64,000 nt of DNA from JANQOH01 sp965201155 (GTDB taxonomy: Bacteria > Pseudomonadota > Alphaproteobacteria > UBA7887), in the NCBI GenBank assembly GCA_965201155.1, contig OZ241752.1:496001-560000 (forward strand). The letters are read 5' to 3'. The stretch's first letter is position 1. Each line of letters opens with the position of its first letter. Shown one piece after another: positions 24,589-33,368 of the stretch. The notes under the pieces were generated by a model. The model ran no database searches, was not told where the DNA came from, and was given only the letters and a program-made list of their open reading frames with translations. Both the position numbers and the translations under genes were made by a program.

Positions 24589-25955
24589 TGTATCCGCTCC
24601 GCGGAGTCTTCCGGCATCAACAGCGCGGTCACCGAGCGCTCGGGGACGAGCACTGCACGGCCTGCGGCAATGACCTGTTCGGCAGTGACTGCGGCCACTT
24701 CCCGCGGCCAGCGCTCGACCTGATCGACGGTCAATCCAGTGGCAAGAGTGGAACCGAAAATCCGGCCCAGCGTGCTGAGGCTGTCGCGCGAATAGACGGC
24801 AAAGGCGCGCAGTCGGAATTTGGTGCGTTCGAGTTCTTCCTCGCCGACGCCATGTTCGAACAAGCGCGATATTTCCGCGTTCACGGCGGCTTCGATCTCG
24901 GTGATGGGAACACCTTCCTTCGGCGATACGTGAATGACGAATCGTCCGGAATCACGCGCCAGGCCGGTGAAGGAAGCACCGGCATTCACCGCGATCTGCT
25001 TTTCCACCACCAGCGCTTGATACAGCCGGCTCAATGCGCCGCTGCCGAGTACGCGCGAAAACACGCTGAGGGCAATGCCGATATTGTCCGGGTCGACGCT
25101 GTAGCTGGGGGCAACATAGCTGCGGGACCATTGCCGGTCTGTCACCCTGGGGTCGCTCATGGCGAGGCGCCGGGCGGCGCGTTGGGGCGGATCGGTGAGG
25201 CGCATCCGGGCGGGCGCCGAGCGCGGCTCAAGTGGTCCGTAAATCGCCGCGGCCATGGGCTTCAACTCTGCCGCGGTGATGTCGCCGGTGACGACAAGAA
25301 GGGCGTTGTCGGGCGCATAATGGGCGCGATAGAAGCTCATTATGTCGGCCGGGGTCAGCGCCTGGATCTCATGTTCCCAGCCGATGACCGGCAGGCCGTA
25401 GGGATGGTTCAGATAGAGGGCCGCCGCGGTCTGCTCGGCCAGCACGGCACCCGGGTGGTTATCCACGCGGCTGCGGCGTTCTTCCAGCACGACATTGCGC
25501 TCGTTTTCGAAATCGGTGTTGTCGAAGGACAGGTTGACCATGCGGTCGGCTTCGAGGCGCATGACCATTTCCAGACGGTCAACAGCAATGTTCTGGAAAT
25601 AACCGGTATAGTCCTGACTGGTGAAGGCGTTTTCCGTGCCGCCATGGCGGGCGACAATTCTCGAGAATGCGCCGTCCGGGTTCGCCTCGGTTCCCTTGAA
25701 CATCAAGTGCTCGAGAAAGTGCGCGACGCCGGACTTGCCCGGGGGTTCATCGGCGGCGCCGACCTTGAACCATATGGCGTGATGCACCAGCGGTGCCCGA
25801 TGGTTGGGCACCACAACGACCTGCAAACCGTTATCCAGAGTGAAGGTCTCGGCGCCGAATGCACCTTTTTCCACCGCATGGCCGGTGATAGCCGCCATGC
25901 TCAACATGCCGGCGGCCAGCGCCGCCGCGGTCGCCTTTCGCAAGATGATGGTCAT
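24585..25955 (-). CDS. M16 zinc metallopeptidase, catalytic subunit
   Basis: A 456-residue secreted M16 peptidase (signal peptide ending GHA, residue 27). The inverted zinc motif H79-F-L-E-H83 is intact, with the third ligand glutamate in VVLEER near residue 158, and a RxxxY-like region follows further on. It likely degrades or processes peptides in the periplasm together with the non-catalytic partner encoded next. The ribF-ileS-lspA-DUF3035-M16-M16 order is common in alphaproteobacteria and supports the annotation. A hairpin ACCCGG-cgaa-CCGGGT lies in the gap upstream (25990-26005) without a T tract. Confidence 0.93.
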   Translation of the reverse strand: MTIILRKATAAALAAGMLSMAAITGHAVEKGAFGAETFTLDNGLQVVVVPNHRAPLVHHAIWFKVGAADEPPGKSGVAHFLEHLMFKGTEANPDGAFSRIVARHGGTENAFTSQDYTGYFQNIAVDRLEMVMRLEADRMVNLSFDNTDFENERNVVLEERRSRVDNHPGAVLAEQTAAALYLNHPYGLPVIGWEHEIQALTPADIMSFYRAHYAPDNALLVVTGDITAAELKPMAAAIYGPLEPRSAPARMRLTDPPQRAARRLAMSDPRVTDRQWSRSYVAPSYSVDPDNIGIALSVFSRVLGSGALSRLYQALVVEKQIAVNAGASFTGLARDSGRFVIHVSPKEGVPITEIEAAVNAEISRLFEHGVGEEELERTKFRLRAFAVYSRDSLSTLGRIFGSTLATGLTVDQVERWPREVAAVTAEQVIAAGRAVLVPERSVTALLMPEDSAERIQ

Positions 25956-26012
25956 CGCTTACCCCACCGAAATCGACATGACAGACCGCACCCGGCGAAC
26001 CGGGTCTCGCCG

Positions 26013-26594
26013 CTAGAAGGGGTTGAGGCCCTCCAGCGGCGCGCGCTCGCGACGGATGATGACCGGCGTTTCGCCCGTCGTCACCCCCTGCCCGATTTCC
26101 TGATTTTCGCGCAGGCGTTCGGATTCGGCGACCGGGTCCAGCGCGTCGCCGACCGGCTCGGGGGATTGCCAGAACATCAGCCGATCCACCCATCCGGGGT
26201 CTTCGGAGACGAACAGGCCTGCTTCCCGGTCGACAACCTGCCGGATACCCGGGTCCGCCTCGCTGCCGCCCGCCATATTGAGCAGCACACGTTCCCCGGG
26301 CGTGCGGCTGGCGGCGAGTGCGGCTGCGTCCTCTTCCTCATCGGCGCCGAAAAGCAGTTCTCCGGCGCGCTCCTGCGCTTCCTGTTCCTGCGGGCGGGCA
26401 GCTCCGGGAGCAGGCGGGCGGAGATTGAAATCAGGCGGCAGTTCAAGCGGCGCCTGCTCCACGACCTGCGTCTCGTCCGGCGCGCGTTTGCCGAGGCCCA
26501 TGGTTTGTCTGAAGGATTCTCCGCACCCCGAGAGAAACAATGCGGCGGCGGCCGCGAGCGCCGCCGCAGTTGCGCCGTCAAATCTTCCCTTCAT
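26013..26594 (-). CDS. DUF3035 lipoprotein
   Basis: A 193-residue predicted lipoprotein of the DUF3035 family. The N-terminus MKGRFDGATAAALAAAAALF leads into the lipobox LSGC (Cys around residue 23). A Pro-rich ELPPDFNLRPPAPGAARP segment follows, then a low-complexity acidic middle. Function is not established; its constant position next to lspA, the lipoprotein signal peptidase gene, fits an envelope role. ATG 26594 is chosen because it gives a standard lipoprotein signal. It overlaps the end of lspA by 17 bases. Confidence 0.85.
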   Translation of the reverse strand: MKGRFDGATAAALAAAAALFLSGCGESFRQTMGLGKRAPDETQVVEQAPLELPPDFNLRPPAPGAARPQEQEAQERAGELLFGADEEEDAAALAASRTPGERVLLNMAGGSEADPGIRQVVDREAGLFVSEDPGWVDRLMFWQSPEPVGDALDPVAESERLRENQEIGQGVTTGETPVIIRRERAPLEGLNPF

Positions 26595-27087
26595 GCTTCC
26601 GCCCTTTCCTTTCCGGACCGCGCCCGGCTGCCTCCGTCTGCCGCTTCTGCAGCCATGGACCAACAAGCAATACGGCAATTCCCACGGTGATGGCCGCATC
26701 AGCGAGATTGAACGCGGGCCAATGATAACCGAATGCATGGAAATCGAGAAAATCGAACACTGCCCCCATGCGCACGCGGTCTATCACATTACCCAACGCG
26801 CCGCCGATTGTGAGACCCAGCGCGACGGCGATCAACCGCTCGCGAGCACGCTGTAGCCAGGCAACAAGAACGGCAACGATCACCAGCGCGAGACCGCTCA
26901 ACAGCCACGGGCCGAGCTCCGGCAGCATACCGAAACTGACGCCCTTGTTCCGCACATGCACCAGATTGAAGAAGCCGGCGACGATGAGGCGCATTCCCGG
27001 TTCCGGCAAGACGGCAAGCATCACCGCCTTTGATAACTGGTCCAGCACCACGACGATGCCGGCGAGGACGAGACCGAAACGCAGCAT
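26578..27087 (-). CDS. lspA: Lipoprotein signal peptidase LspA
   Basis: A 169-residue inner-membrane aspartyl protease that removes signal peptides of prolipoproteins. Four membrane segments are evident. The catalytic aspartates are D112 (GAVFDFLDFH) and D130 (PAFNLADAAI); GGALGNVIDRVR precedes them. Normal length with a charged C-terminal tail. The ATG at 27087 lies four bases after the ileS stop. Co-transcription with ileS is a common bacterial arrangement. Confidence 0.95.
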   Translation of the reverse strand: MLRFGLVLAGIVVVLDQLSKAVMLAVLPEPGMRLIVAGFFNLVHVRNKGVSFGMLPELGPWLLSGLALVIVAVLVAWLQRARERLIAVALGLTIGGALGNVIDRVRMGAVFDFLDFHAFGYHWPAFNLADAAITVGIAVLLVGPWLQKRQTEAAGRGPERKGRKHEGKI

Positions 27088-27091
27088 GGTC

Positions 27092-29896
27092 CTAGCCTGC
27101 CGACACAGCGTCGCTGCAGCGCCCGCAAAGGACAGCCGCCGCGGTGACTTCGGGCAGTACGCGCCAGCAGCGCGGGCATTTTTCGCCGGTGGCGGACTCG
27201 ACCACCACGCCGACATGCGGCGTGTCGTCCAGGCGGAAGGCGTGGTCCGGCGCCGGTCCGGGTGTGATGGTGACGGCCGATGTGATGGCCAGTTCGGCGA
27301 GGTCCACGCCTTCGAGGAGCGCGGCGTCGTCCTCAGTGAGAAATACATGCGGGCGGCCCTGCAGGCTGGAGCCGATGCGGCGTTCGCGGCGTGCGATTTC
27401 CAGCGCGCCGGTGACGACGCGGCGAATCGCACGCAGGCGGCGCCATTTTTCGGCCAGCGCATCATCGCGCCATGCTGTCGGAACCGTCGGCAAGGCGCGC
27501 AAATGGACGCTGTCGTCCTCGCTGGGATGGCGCATAAGCCAAGCTTCCTCGGTGGTAAATGCTAGAACAGGCGCGAGCCACGCGGTCAAGGTATCGAACA
27601 GGATATCAAGCGTGGTGCGCGCGGCCCGCCGGCGCGGGTCCGTGCGCGCGTCGCAATAGAGCGAATCCTTGCGGATATCGAAATAGAAAGCGGAGAGTTC
27701 GGTGGTGCAGAAGGCGTGCAGCGGTCCGTAAAACCGGTGATATTCGAAGCGCGCGAAGCTCTTCCGGCGCAACTCCTCAAGTTCGACCAACCGGTGCAGC
27801 ACCCAGCGCTCCAGCTCCGGCATGTCGGACGGTTCGGTGCGCTCATCCTCATCGAAACCCGCGAGATTGCCCAGCAGATAGCGAAGCGTGTTGCGCAGGC
27901 GGCGGTAGGAATCGACCAGCCCCTTGACGATCTCCCGGCCCAGCCGCAGGTCGTCGGTATAGTCCACCAAGGCCACCCAGAGCCTGAGAATGTCGGCGCC
28001 GTGGTCCTTGATGATCTGCTGCGGCGCAATCACGTTGCCCAGCGATTTCGCCATCTTGCGACCGTGGCCGTCCAGCACGAACCCGTGCGTGAGCACCGCA
28101 TCATAGGGCGCGCGTCCGCGCGTGCCGCAGGCTTCCAGCAGCGAGGAATGAAACCAGCCGCGATGCTGGTCCGAGCCTTCCAGATAAAGCGCAGCCGGCC
28201 AGCGCTGGGTCTTGTCGCCTTCGAGCACATAAGCGTGGCTCGACCCTGAATCGAACCAGACGTCGAGAATGTCGGTCACCTGTTCATAGTGCGCGGGGTC
28301 GCGGTCCGGGCCGAGAAAGCCGGCCGGGTCTTCGGTGAACCAGGCGTCGGCGCCCTGCTCCTCGACCGCCCGGGCAATGCGATCGATCACCGCCTGGTCG
28401 CGCAGCGGCTCGCCGCTGCGGCGGTCGACGAAGACGGCGATCGGCACGCCCCAGGCGCGCTGCCGGGAGACGCACCAGTCGGGGCGGTTTTCGATCATGG
28501 CGCGGATGCGGGTGCGCCCGGTTTCCGGAACGAAGCGGGTGGCGTCGATCGCCGCCAGCGCGGTCTGCCGCAGGCCGGTGGCCTCCATGGAGACAAACCA
28601 TTGCATGGTATTGCGAAAGATGACGGGTTTTTTCGAACGCCAACTGTGCGGATAGCTGTGAAGATATTTCTCTTTCGCCAGCAGCCGTCCCCCTTTCTCC
28701 AGCGCGTCGGCGACGACCGGGCCTGCGCGATAGACATGGAGGCCGGCAAACAGCGGCACATGTGCGAAATAGCGTCCGTCGTCATCGACGGTAGAGGGCA
28801 GTTCCAGGCCGTGGGCGCGGCCCAGTTCAAAGTCGTCGGCGCCGTGCCCCGGGGCGATATGGACAAAGCCGGACCCCTGTTCCGTATCGACGAAGCCGCC
28901 GGGCAGCAGCGGTACGTCGAAGGCGTAATGTTCGCCGGCAAGCGGGTGGCGGGTGACCGCGCCCGCCAGCGCATTACCGGGCAGGGCTGCGACCTGCCGC
29001 CAGTCGGCGATGGCGGCAGCCGCGCGCACCGTATCCGCGCGGTCGGCGGCGAATACCAACCTGTCTCCGGGTGCGGCGCGGGAGCCGTCCGAAACCGCCG
29101 CAACTTCGGCCACCATATAGGTGATGTTCTCGCCATAGGCGATGGCGCGGTTGCCAGGCAGGGTCCAGGGGGTGGTGGTCCAGATCACGATGTCGGCGGC
29201 GTGGAGCGCCGGTTCACGGGAGGAGACGACCGGAAAACGGGCAAATACTGCCTCTGAAGTGATGTCGTGATATTCGACCTCCGCCTCGGCAAGCGCGGTT
29301 TTCTCGACGGGCGACCACATTACCGGGCGGGCGCCGCGATACAGCGCGCCTGACATGAGGAACTTGCCCATTTCACGCACGATCTGCGCTTCGGCGGCAT
29401 AGGACATGGTGAGATAACGCCGCGCCCAGTCCCCCTGCACGCCAAGGCGGATGAACTCGGCCATCTGGGTGTCGATCCATTTGTCCGCAAAGGCGCGGCA
29501 CTGGCGGCGAAATTCGGCGACCGGGATGGCGTCCTTGTCGATACCCTTTTTCCGGTATTCCACTTCGATCTGCCATTCGATCGGCAGGCCGTGGCAGTCC
29601 CATCCGGGGATGTAGTTGGCGTCGCGCCCGCTCATCTGTTCGGCTCGATTGACAATGTCCTTCAGGATCTTGTTCAGGGCGTGGCCGATATGGATGGGGC
29701 CATTGGCATAGGGAGGCCCGTCATGAAGGATGAATTTTTCGCGCCCGGCAGACTGCGCGCGCAGGCGGCCCCAAAGGTCGATGCGGCGCCAGCGCTCAAG
29801 CAATTCCGGTTCGCGCCTGGGCAGGCCCGCCTTCATGGGGAAAGCGGTGCGCGGCAGGAACAATGTGGATTTGTAGTCGGTGTTGTCGGTGGTCAC
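27092..29896 (-). CDS. ileS: Isoleucyl-tRNA synthetase
   Basis: A 934-residue class I synthetase charging tRNA-Ile. The HIGH motif is H69-I-G-H72 in GPIHIGHALNKILKD, KMSKS appears as KMAKS in GRKMAKSLGNV near residue 613, and the C-terminal zinc motif is CPRCWRVLP plus CGRC. The editing domain lies between. The GTG at 29896 starts VTTDNTDYKSTLFLP, matching family N-termini; ATG at 29839 would cut this conserved start. ribF lies 37 bases upstream and lspA four bases downstream. Confidence 0.97.
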   Translation of the reverse strand: MTTDNTDYKSTLFLPRTAFPMKAGLPRREPELLERWRRIDLWGRLRAQSAGREKFILHDGPPYANGPIHIGHALNKILKDIVNRAEQMSGRDANYIPGWDCHGLPIEWQIEVEYRKKGIDKDAIPVAEFRRQCRAFADKWIDTQMAEFIRLGVQGDWARRYLTMSYAAEAQIVREMGKFLMSGALYRGARPVMWSPVEKTALAEAEVEYHDITSEAVFARFPVVSSREPALHAADIVIWTTTPWTLPGNRAIAYGENITYMVAEVAAVSDGSRAAPGDRLVFAADRADTVRAAAAIADWRQVAALPGNALAGAVTRHPLAGEHYAFDVPLLPGGFVDTEQGSGFVHIAPGHGADDFELGRAHGLELPSTVDDDGRYFAHVPLFAGLHVYRAGPVVADALEKGGRLLAKEKYLHSYPHSWRSKKPVIFRNTMQWFVSMEATGLRQTALAAIDATRFVPETGRTRIRAMIENRPDWCVSRQRAWGVPIAVFVDRRSGEPLRDQAVIDRIARAVEEQGADAWFTEDPAGFLGPDRDPAHYEQVTDILDVWFDSGSSHAYVLEGDKTQRWPAALYLEGSDQHRGWFHSSLLEACGTRGRAPYDAVLTHGFVLDGHGRKMAKSLGNVIAPQQIIKDHGADILRLWVALVDYTDDLRLGREIVKGLVDSYRRLRNTLRYLLGNLAGFDEDERTEPSDMPELERWVLHRLVELEELRRKSFARFEYHRFYGPLHAFCTTELSAFYFDIRKDSLYCDARTDPRRRAARTTLDILFDTLTAWLAPVLAFTTEEAWLMRHPSEDDSVHLRALPTVPTAWRDDALAEKWRRLRAIRRVVTGALEIARRERRIGSSLQGRPHVFLTEDDAALLEGVDLAELAITSAVTITPGPAPDHAFRLDDTPHVGVVVESATGEKCPRCWRVLPEVTAAAVLCGRCSDAVSAG

Positions 29897-29933
29897 GGCG
29901 CGCCTCGTGGCGGGAAGGGAATCGGCAAGCGGG

Positions 29934-30911
29934 TTACTGGTTGAACGCGGTGCGCCCGCGGTCGCGCGGCGGTGTGGAGCCGGCGAGCTGGAAGCGGGCA
30001 TTGCTGCTGTCCTCGCCCATCTGCCGCACCAGGTCGCTGACATGTGTGAAGCGTTCCTCGGGGCGCAGCCAACTGACGAAGGCGACGCGGAGATATTTAC
30101 CGTAAAGATCGTCAGAAAAGTCGAAAATATGTACTTCGAGCAGCGTTGCCCCGCCGCCGAAGGTGGGGCGCACGCCGCAGCTCGCGACGGCAGGGTGCCA
30201 GCGCGTCTCTCCCCCCTCGACGATCCCCGCCCAGACGGCGTAGATACCGAAGGCAGGCGCCACATGGTCGCCGAACAGCAGGTTTGCGGTGGGGAAGCCG
30301 AGGGTACGGCCCCGCTTGTCGCCATGGAGTACGCGGCCTTCCACTTCCCACGAATGTCCGAGGATTGCGGCCGCAAGGCGCGGCTCGCCGCGCTTGAGAT
30401 ATTGGCGGACGCGGGTTGAGGAATAGATTTCCCCGGCATTGCCGACCGCGCCGACCACGGTGACGCCGAAGCCGCAGGCGTCGCCGGCGGCCGCCAGGGT
30501 TATCGAGTCGCCAGCGCGGCGGCGCCCGTAACGGTAGTCATGGCCAACCACCACGTGACGCGCGGCGAGGCCCCTGCACAGCACCTGGTCAACAAATTCG
30601 TCGGGTGTCTTGTCGGCGAAGGCGCGCGTGAATCGCGGGCAGAAGAAGTCATCGACGCCGCATTCGCGCAGGCGCCGCACCTTGGTGCGAAACGGCGTCA
30701 GGCGCTCTGGCGCGCGGTCGGGTCTGAGGACATTTGCGGGGTGCGGCTCGAAGGCGAGCACGGCGAGCCGGGCGCCGCTTTCGGCGGCAAGGTTCGCGCC
30801 CCTGCCGATGACGCCGCGATGCCCCAAATGCACGCCGTCGAAATTGCCAACGGCGATGATGGCGCCGCGCGCATCGGGAGGCGCCCGCTTGTAGTCGCGG
30901 CAGATTCGCAT
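29934..30911 (-). CDS. ribF: Bifunctional riboflavin kinase/FAD synthetase
   Basis: A 325-residue RibF that makes FMN then FAD from riboflavin. The N-terminal adenylyltransferase has AIIAVGNFDGVHLGHRGV near residue 17 and VVVGHDYRYGRRRAGD near 125. The C-terminal kinase has HGDKRGRTLGFPTANL near 205. The start is ATG 30911, ten bases after the MaoC stop. It belongs to the minus-strand block leading into ileS. Confidence 0.96.
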   Translation of the reverse strand: MRICRDYKRAPPDARGAIIAVGNFDGVHLGHRGVIGRGANLAAESGARLAVLAFEPHPANVLRPDRAPERLTPFRTKVRRLRECGVDDFFCPRFTRAFADKTPDEFVDQVLCRGLAARHVVVGHDYRYGRRRAGDSITLAAAGDACGFGVTVVGAVGNAGEIYSSTRVRQYLKRGEPRLAAAILGHSWEVEGRVLHGDKRGRTLGFPTANLLFGDHVAPAFGIYAVWAGIVEGGETRWHPAVASCGVRPTFGGGATLLEVHIFDFSDDLYGKYLRVAFVSWLRPEERFTHVSDLVRQMGEDSSNARFQLAGSTPPRDRGRTAFNQ

Positions 30912-30921
30912 AGCCGCGCGG

Positions 30922-31416
30922 TCAGCGGGCCGCCGCGCCCTTCGCAGCCTCGGGATCGGTGGCACGCGAGGGCACCAGCATCAGCGCCTCGCCATCGATC
31001 ACAACCTGGCCGCCGACCAGGCATTTGGTATCGAGCCGCGCCTGATATCGTTCGGGCACCAGCGCGGTGATGGTGGCGCGCGCGACCACCGTGTCGCCAG
31101 CACGCACAGGCGCGCGAAAACGGCAGTTCTGGCTCATATAGACAGCGCCCGGCCCCGGCAATTTGGTGCCGAGGACAGTGGAGATAAGCGAGGCGGAAAG
31201 CATACCGTGCGCAATGGGGCCGCCAAAGCGCGTCCGCTGCGCATATTCATGATTGAGATGCAGCGGGTTGGTGTCGCCGGAAATACCGCAAAACAGCACG
31301 ATATCGCTTTCGGTGATGGTTCGGCTGTACACATCCGTCATGCCTACGGCCAAGTCTTCAAAGTAGTGTCCGTCCAGCTCGGCGGCCAGGGCCGCTTCGG
31401 TGTCGCCGTCGTACAT
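30922..31416 (-). CDS. MaoC-family (R)-specific enoyl-CoA hydratase
   Basis: A 164-residue single hot-dog protein of the MaoC/PhaJ family. The hydratase motif is seen in DTNPLHLNHEYAQRTRFGGP with the catalytic Asp and His, followed by IAHGMLSASLISTVLG. It hydrates trans-2-enoyl-CoA to (R)-3-hydroxyacyl-CoA in fatty-acid or polyhydroxyalkanoate metabolism. The ATG at 31416 has a clear GGAGG nine bases upstream. Two operator-like repeats sit in its leader. Immediately upstream of ribF on the same strand. Confidence 0.9.
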   Translation of the reverse strand: MYDGDTEAALAAELDGHYFEDLAVGMTDVYSRTITESDIVLFCGISGDTNPLHLNHEYAQRTRFGGPIAHGMLSASLISTVLGTKLPGPGAVYMSQNCRFRAPVRAGDTVVARATITALVPERYQARLDTKCLVGGQVVIDGEALMLVPSRATDPEAAKGAAAR

Positions 31417-31439
31417 GCGTTTTGCCTCCGGTTTCGTGC

Positions 31440-31471
31440 TGCGTCGCAATAATTTCTCATTGCGGCGCAAT
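31440..31471 (-). promoter_or_regulatory. Two operator-like repeats upstream of maoC gene
   Basis: TGCGTCGCAAT (31440-31450) and TGCGGCGCAAT (31461-31471) repeat with a spacing of exactly 21 bases, two helical turns. The second extends to a perfect palindrome ATTGCGGCGCAAT (31459-31471). They end 24 bases before the MaoC start, suiting a repressor that covers the promoter. The regulator is unknown. Confidence 0.45.
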
Positions 31472-31547
31472 ATCACCCTTCCGGACGGCAATGTGAAGGG
31501 CCTGGGTGGAGCGGGAGAGGCGGCGGTGCCTCTCCTCCCGCAGCGTG

Positions 31548-31997
31548 TCAGTCGTCCCGGATCGTCGGCCAGATTTCGTCCGCCTTGGCGATGTAGCCGG
31601 GGACGTCCTGATGCCAGCGTTCCTGAATCCTGAGATTCAGATTGAGATAGAGCTGCCCGTCGACAATATCCCAGGCCACCGGGTCGATCCCCGGTTTTTT
31701 GCCCAGGCTCACGCCATAGGCGCAATAGCCGCCATAGGCAGGCGCGTATTTTTCGGGGTCGGCCGCGAACAGATCGCGATGCTCGGCATTGGCGAAGCGC
31801 CAAGTAGCGTCCATCCATTCATATTCGAAATCACTGGACCCTTCCACAGGCTGGCCCATCGTGTGATATGCGACCGGGTCATACCCCTCTATGGCATTAC
31901 CGAACCATGTCGTATTGATCGGACCACCGGCCAGCGCCGGCATGGATAACGCTGCCGTTGAGGCAACTACGGCACAAAGCCGAAACAGACGAAGCAT
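31548..31997 (-). CDS. Secreted YHS-domain protein
   Basis: A 149-residue protein with a signal peptide (ending MPALA, about 23 residues) and a YHS-type domain. The domain covers AIEGYDPVAYHTMGQPVEG, WRFANAEHRDLFAADPEKY and APAYGGYCAYGVSLGKK. Such domains bind metal, possibly copper or zinc, in some proteins; the function is open. Likely periplasmic. The ATG at 31997 follows GGGGAG. Downstream, 31511-31541 can form an imperfect GC-rich hairpin without a T run. Confidence 0.85.
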   Translation of the reverse strand: MLRLFRLCAVVASTAALSMPALAGGPINTTWFGNAIEGYDPVAYHTMGQPVEGSSDFEYEWMDATWRFANAEHRDLFAADPEKYAPAYGGYCAYGVSLGKKPGIDPVAWDIVDGQLYLNLNLRIQERWHQDVPGYIAKADEIWPTIRDD

Positions 31998-32123
31998 GGC
32001 GTCGTCTCCCCTCGCATAGTGTTGCAAATTTTTGCGCTGCAAAGCGCGAACTCAATCTAGCACCGGACAGCGCGATACGAAACACGGGAGCCGGACCGGA
32101 CGGAACACGCCGGCGGATTATGG

Positions 32124-33338
32124 TTACAAGGACGCCAGAAATGCCAGCAAATCGGCACGACGTTGTGCACTGAGGGCGGCAAAGGCTATGCGCGCCGGCG
32201 CTGCCTCGCCGCCATGCCACATCACAGCCTCCAGCATATTGCGCGCGCGCCCGTCATGCAGCAGCGCCGTATGGCCATTCACGACCTGCAGCAGGCCGAG
32301 GCCCCAAAGCGGCGGCGTGCGCCATTCGGCATTCCCGGAAGCCGTGTCGGCCAGTCCGGGGCCCATATCGTGAAGCCGCAAGTCGGTATAGGGACGAATG
32401 ATCCGGTTTGCGAAGGCCGCAACCGGCGGCGCCGGGCCAGTGCGCAATTCGGGCCGGTGACAGACGGTACAGCCGGCAGCGTGAAATTCCGCCTCGCCGC
32501 GCCGCACTTCGGGCGCCGCGACGCGGCGCCGCGCCGGAACAGCAAGGCCCCGCAGATAGGTGACAAGGGCCGCGATCTCCGTCTCGTCGATTTCATCGGG
32601 CGGATCCAGACCCATATCCTCACGGGCAGCGGCGATGACCTGTTCGCGAAGGCTCACGCGCTCGGCGCGCCAACCGAAACGGCCCAGCACGCCGTTCACG
32701 CGCGATACGCGCCCGGTCACCCGGTCACCCGGCGGCGCGATAATCTCGTCTTCCGGCACTGCCTCGAGAAGCCCGAGACCGAACACGGCGGGCGGCACGC
32801 GCGGTGATAACGGCTCACTGCCCGTCCACCCGTCACCCTCGATGCGATAGGCCGGCACACGCACCGCGAAAGGTGCACCATCGGCGAATGTGCCGGGCCG
32901 CTCGGCATAACCCACGACGAGCCGTCCTTCGAAGCGAAAGCCGACAATGGCCTGGTCCTGAAGTTGCCGGCCGAAGCGGGGGTGCGGCCCCAACACCGCC
33001 ACCATCCCGCGTGCCGGGGCGCGAGAGTCAGGCGCCGGGGGCTGTCCGCGTCCGTCGCGGACATGGCAGCCAGCGCAGGAGCGGCGGTTGAACAGCGGCC
33101 CCAGGCCGACACCTTCCTGCATACCGCCGATGGCGGTGGGGCGCCATTGGCGCCGGAACAGCGCGCGGCCGGCGAGAAAATCCCGCCGCGCCGCTTCCGG
33201 CAATTCGGGCGTCGGCATCGAGTAGGCGCGGCTGTCCGCCCGCTCCGCGATTCCTGCCGCCCATGCCGGACCTGTGACCACGGCAGCCAACACCGCCAGC
33301 GCCGTGGAACACCATGCCGGTATGTTTCCCGGGTTCAT
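32124..33338 (-). CDS. Di-heme oxidoreductase (DUF1111, CcpA/MauG-like)
   Basis: A 404-residue exported di-heme cytochrome c protein of the DUF1111 (DHOR) family. A signal peptide ends around AWAA (28). Two heme-binding motifs are present: C88-A-G-C-H92 after FNRRS, and CTVCH near residue 290. The region GPLFNRRSCAGCHVRDGRG is typical. It should transfer electrons in the periplasm; members are often annotated as thiol oxidoreductases, but the substrate is not known. The insertion sequence ends 31 bases upstream of its ATG, and a TATGAT box (33344-33349) sits 5 bases before that ATG, hinting at a short or leaderless transcript. Confidence 0.9.
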   Translation of the reverse strand: MNPGNIPAWCSTALAVLAAVVTGPAWAAGIAERADSRAYSMPTPELPEAARRDFLAGRALFRRQWRPTAIGGMQEGVGLGPLFNRRSCAGCHVRDGRGQPPAPDSRAPARGMVAVLGPHPRFGRQLQDQAIVGFRFEGRLVVGYAERPGTFADGAPFAVRVPAYRIEGDGWTGSEPLSPRVPPAVFGLGLLEAVPEDEIIAPPGDRVTGRVSRVNGVLGRFGWRAERVSLREQVIAAAREDMGLDPPDEIDETEIAALVTYLRGLAVPARRRVAAPEVRRGEAEFHAAGCTVCHRPELRTGPAPPVAAFANRIIRPYTDLRLHDMGPGLADTASGNAEWRTPPLWGLGLLQVVNGHTALLHDGRARNMLEAVMWHGGEAAPARIAFAALSAQRRADLLAFLASL

Positions 33339-33358
33339 GGCGTATCATAACAATTCCC

Positions 33359-33368
33359 GACGTGGACA
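33359..33368. repeat. Target-site duplication, left copy
   Basis: GACGTGGACA, ten bases, directly outside the left end of the insertion sequence. An identical copy is at 34589-34598. Confidence 0.9.

Noticed and set aside
25990..26005. A terminator between the DUF3035 and M16 genes
   Set aside because: The hairpin ACCCGG-cgaa-CCGGGT has no T tract on either side and lies within a same-strand gene cluster.
24552..26690. A 712-codon open frame on the plus strand opposite the M16 and DUF3035 genes
   Set aside because: It is the antisense of well-supported genes. Its translation has no recognisable domain and mirrors GC-rich third positions.
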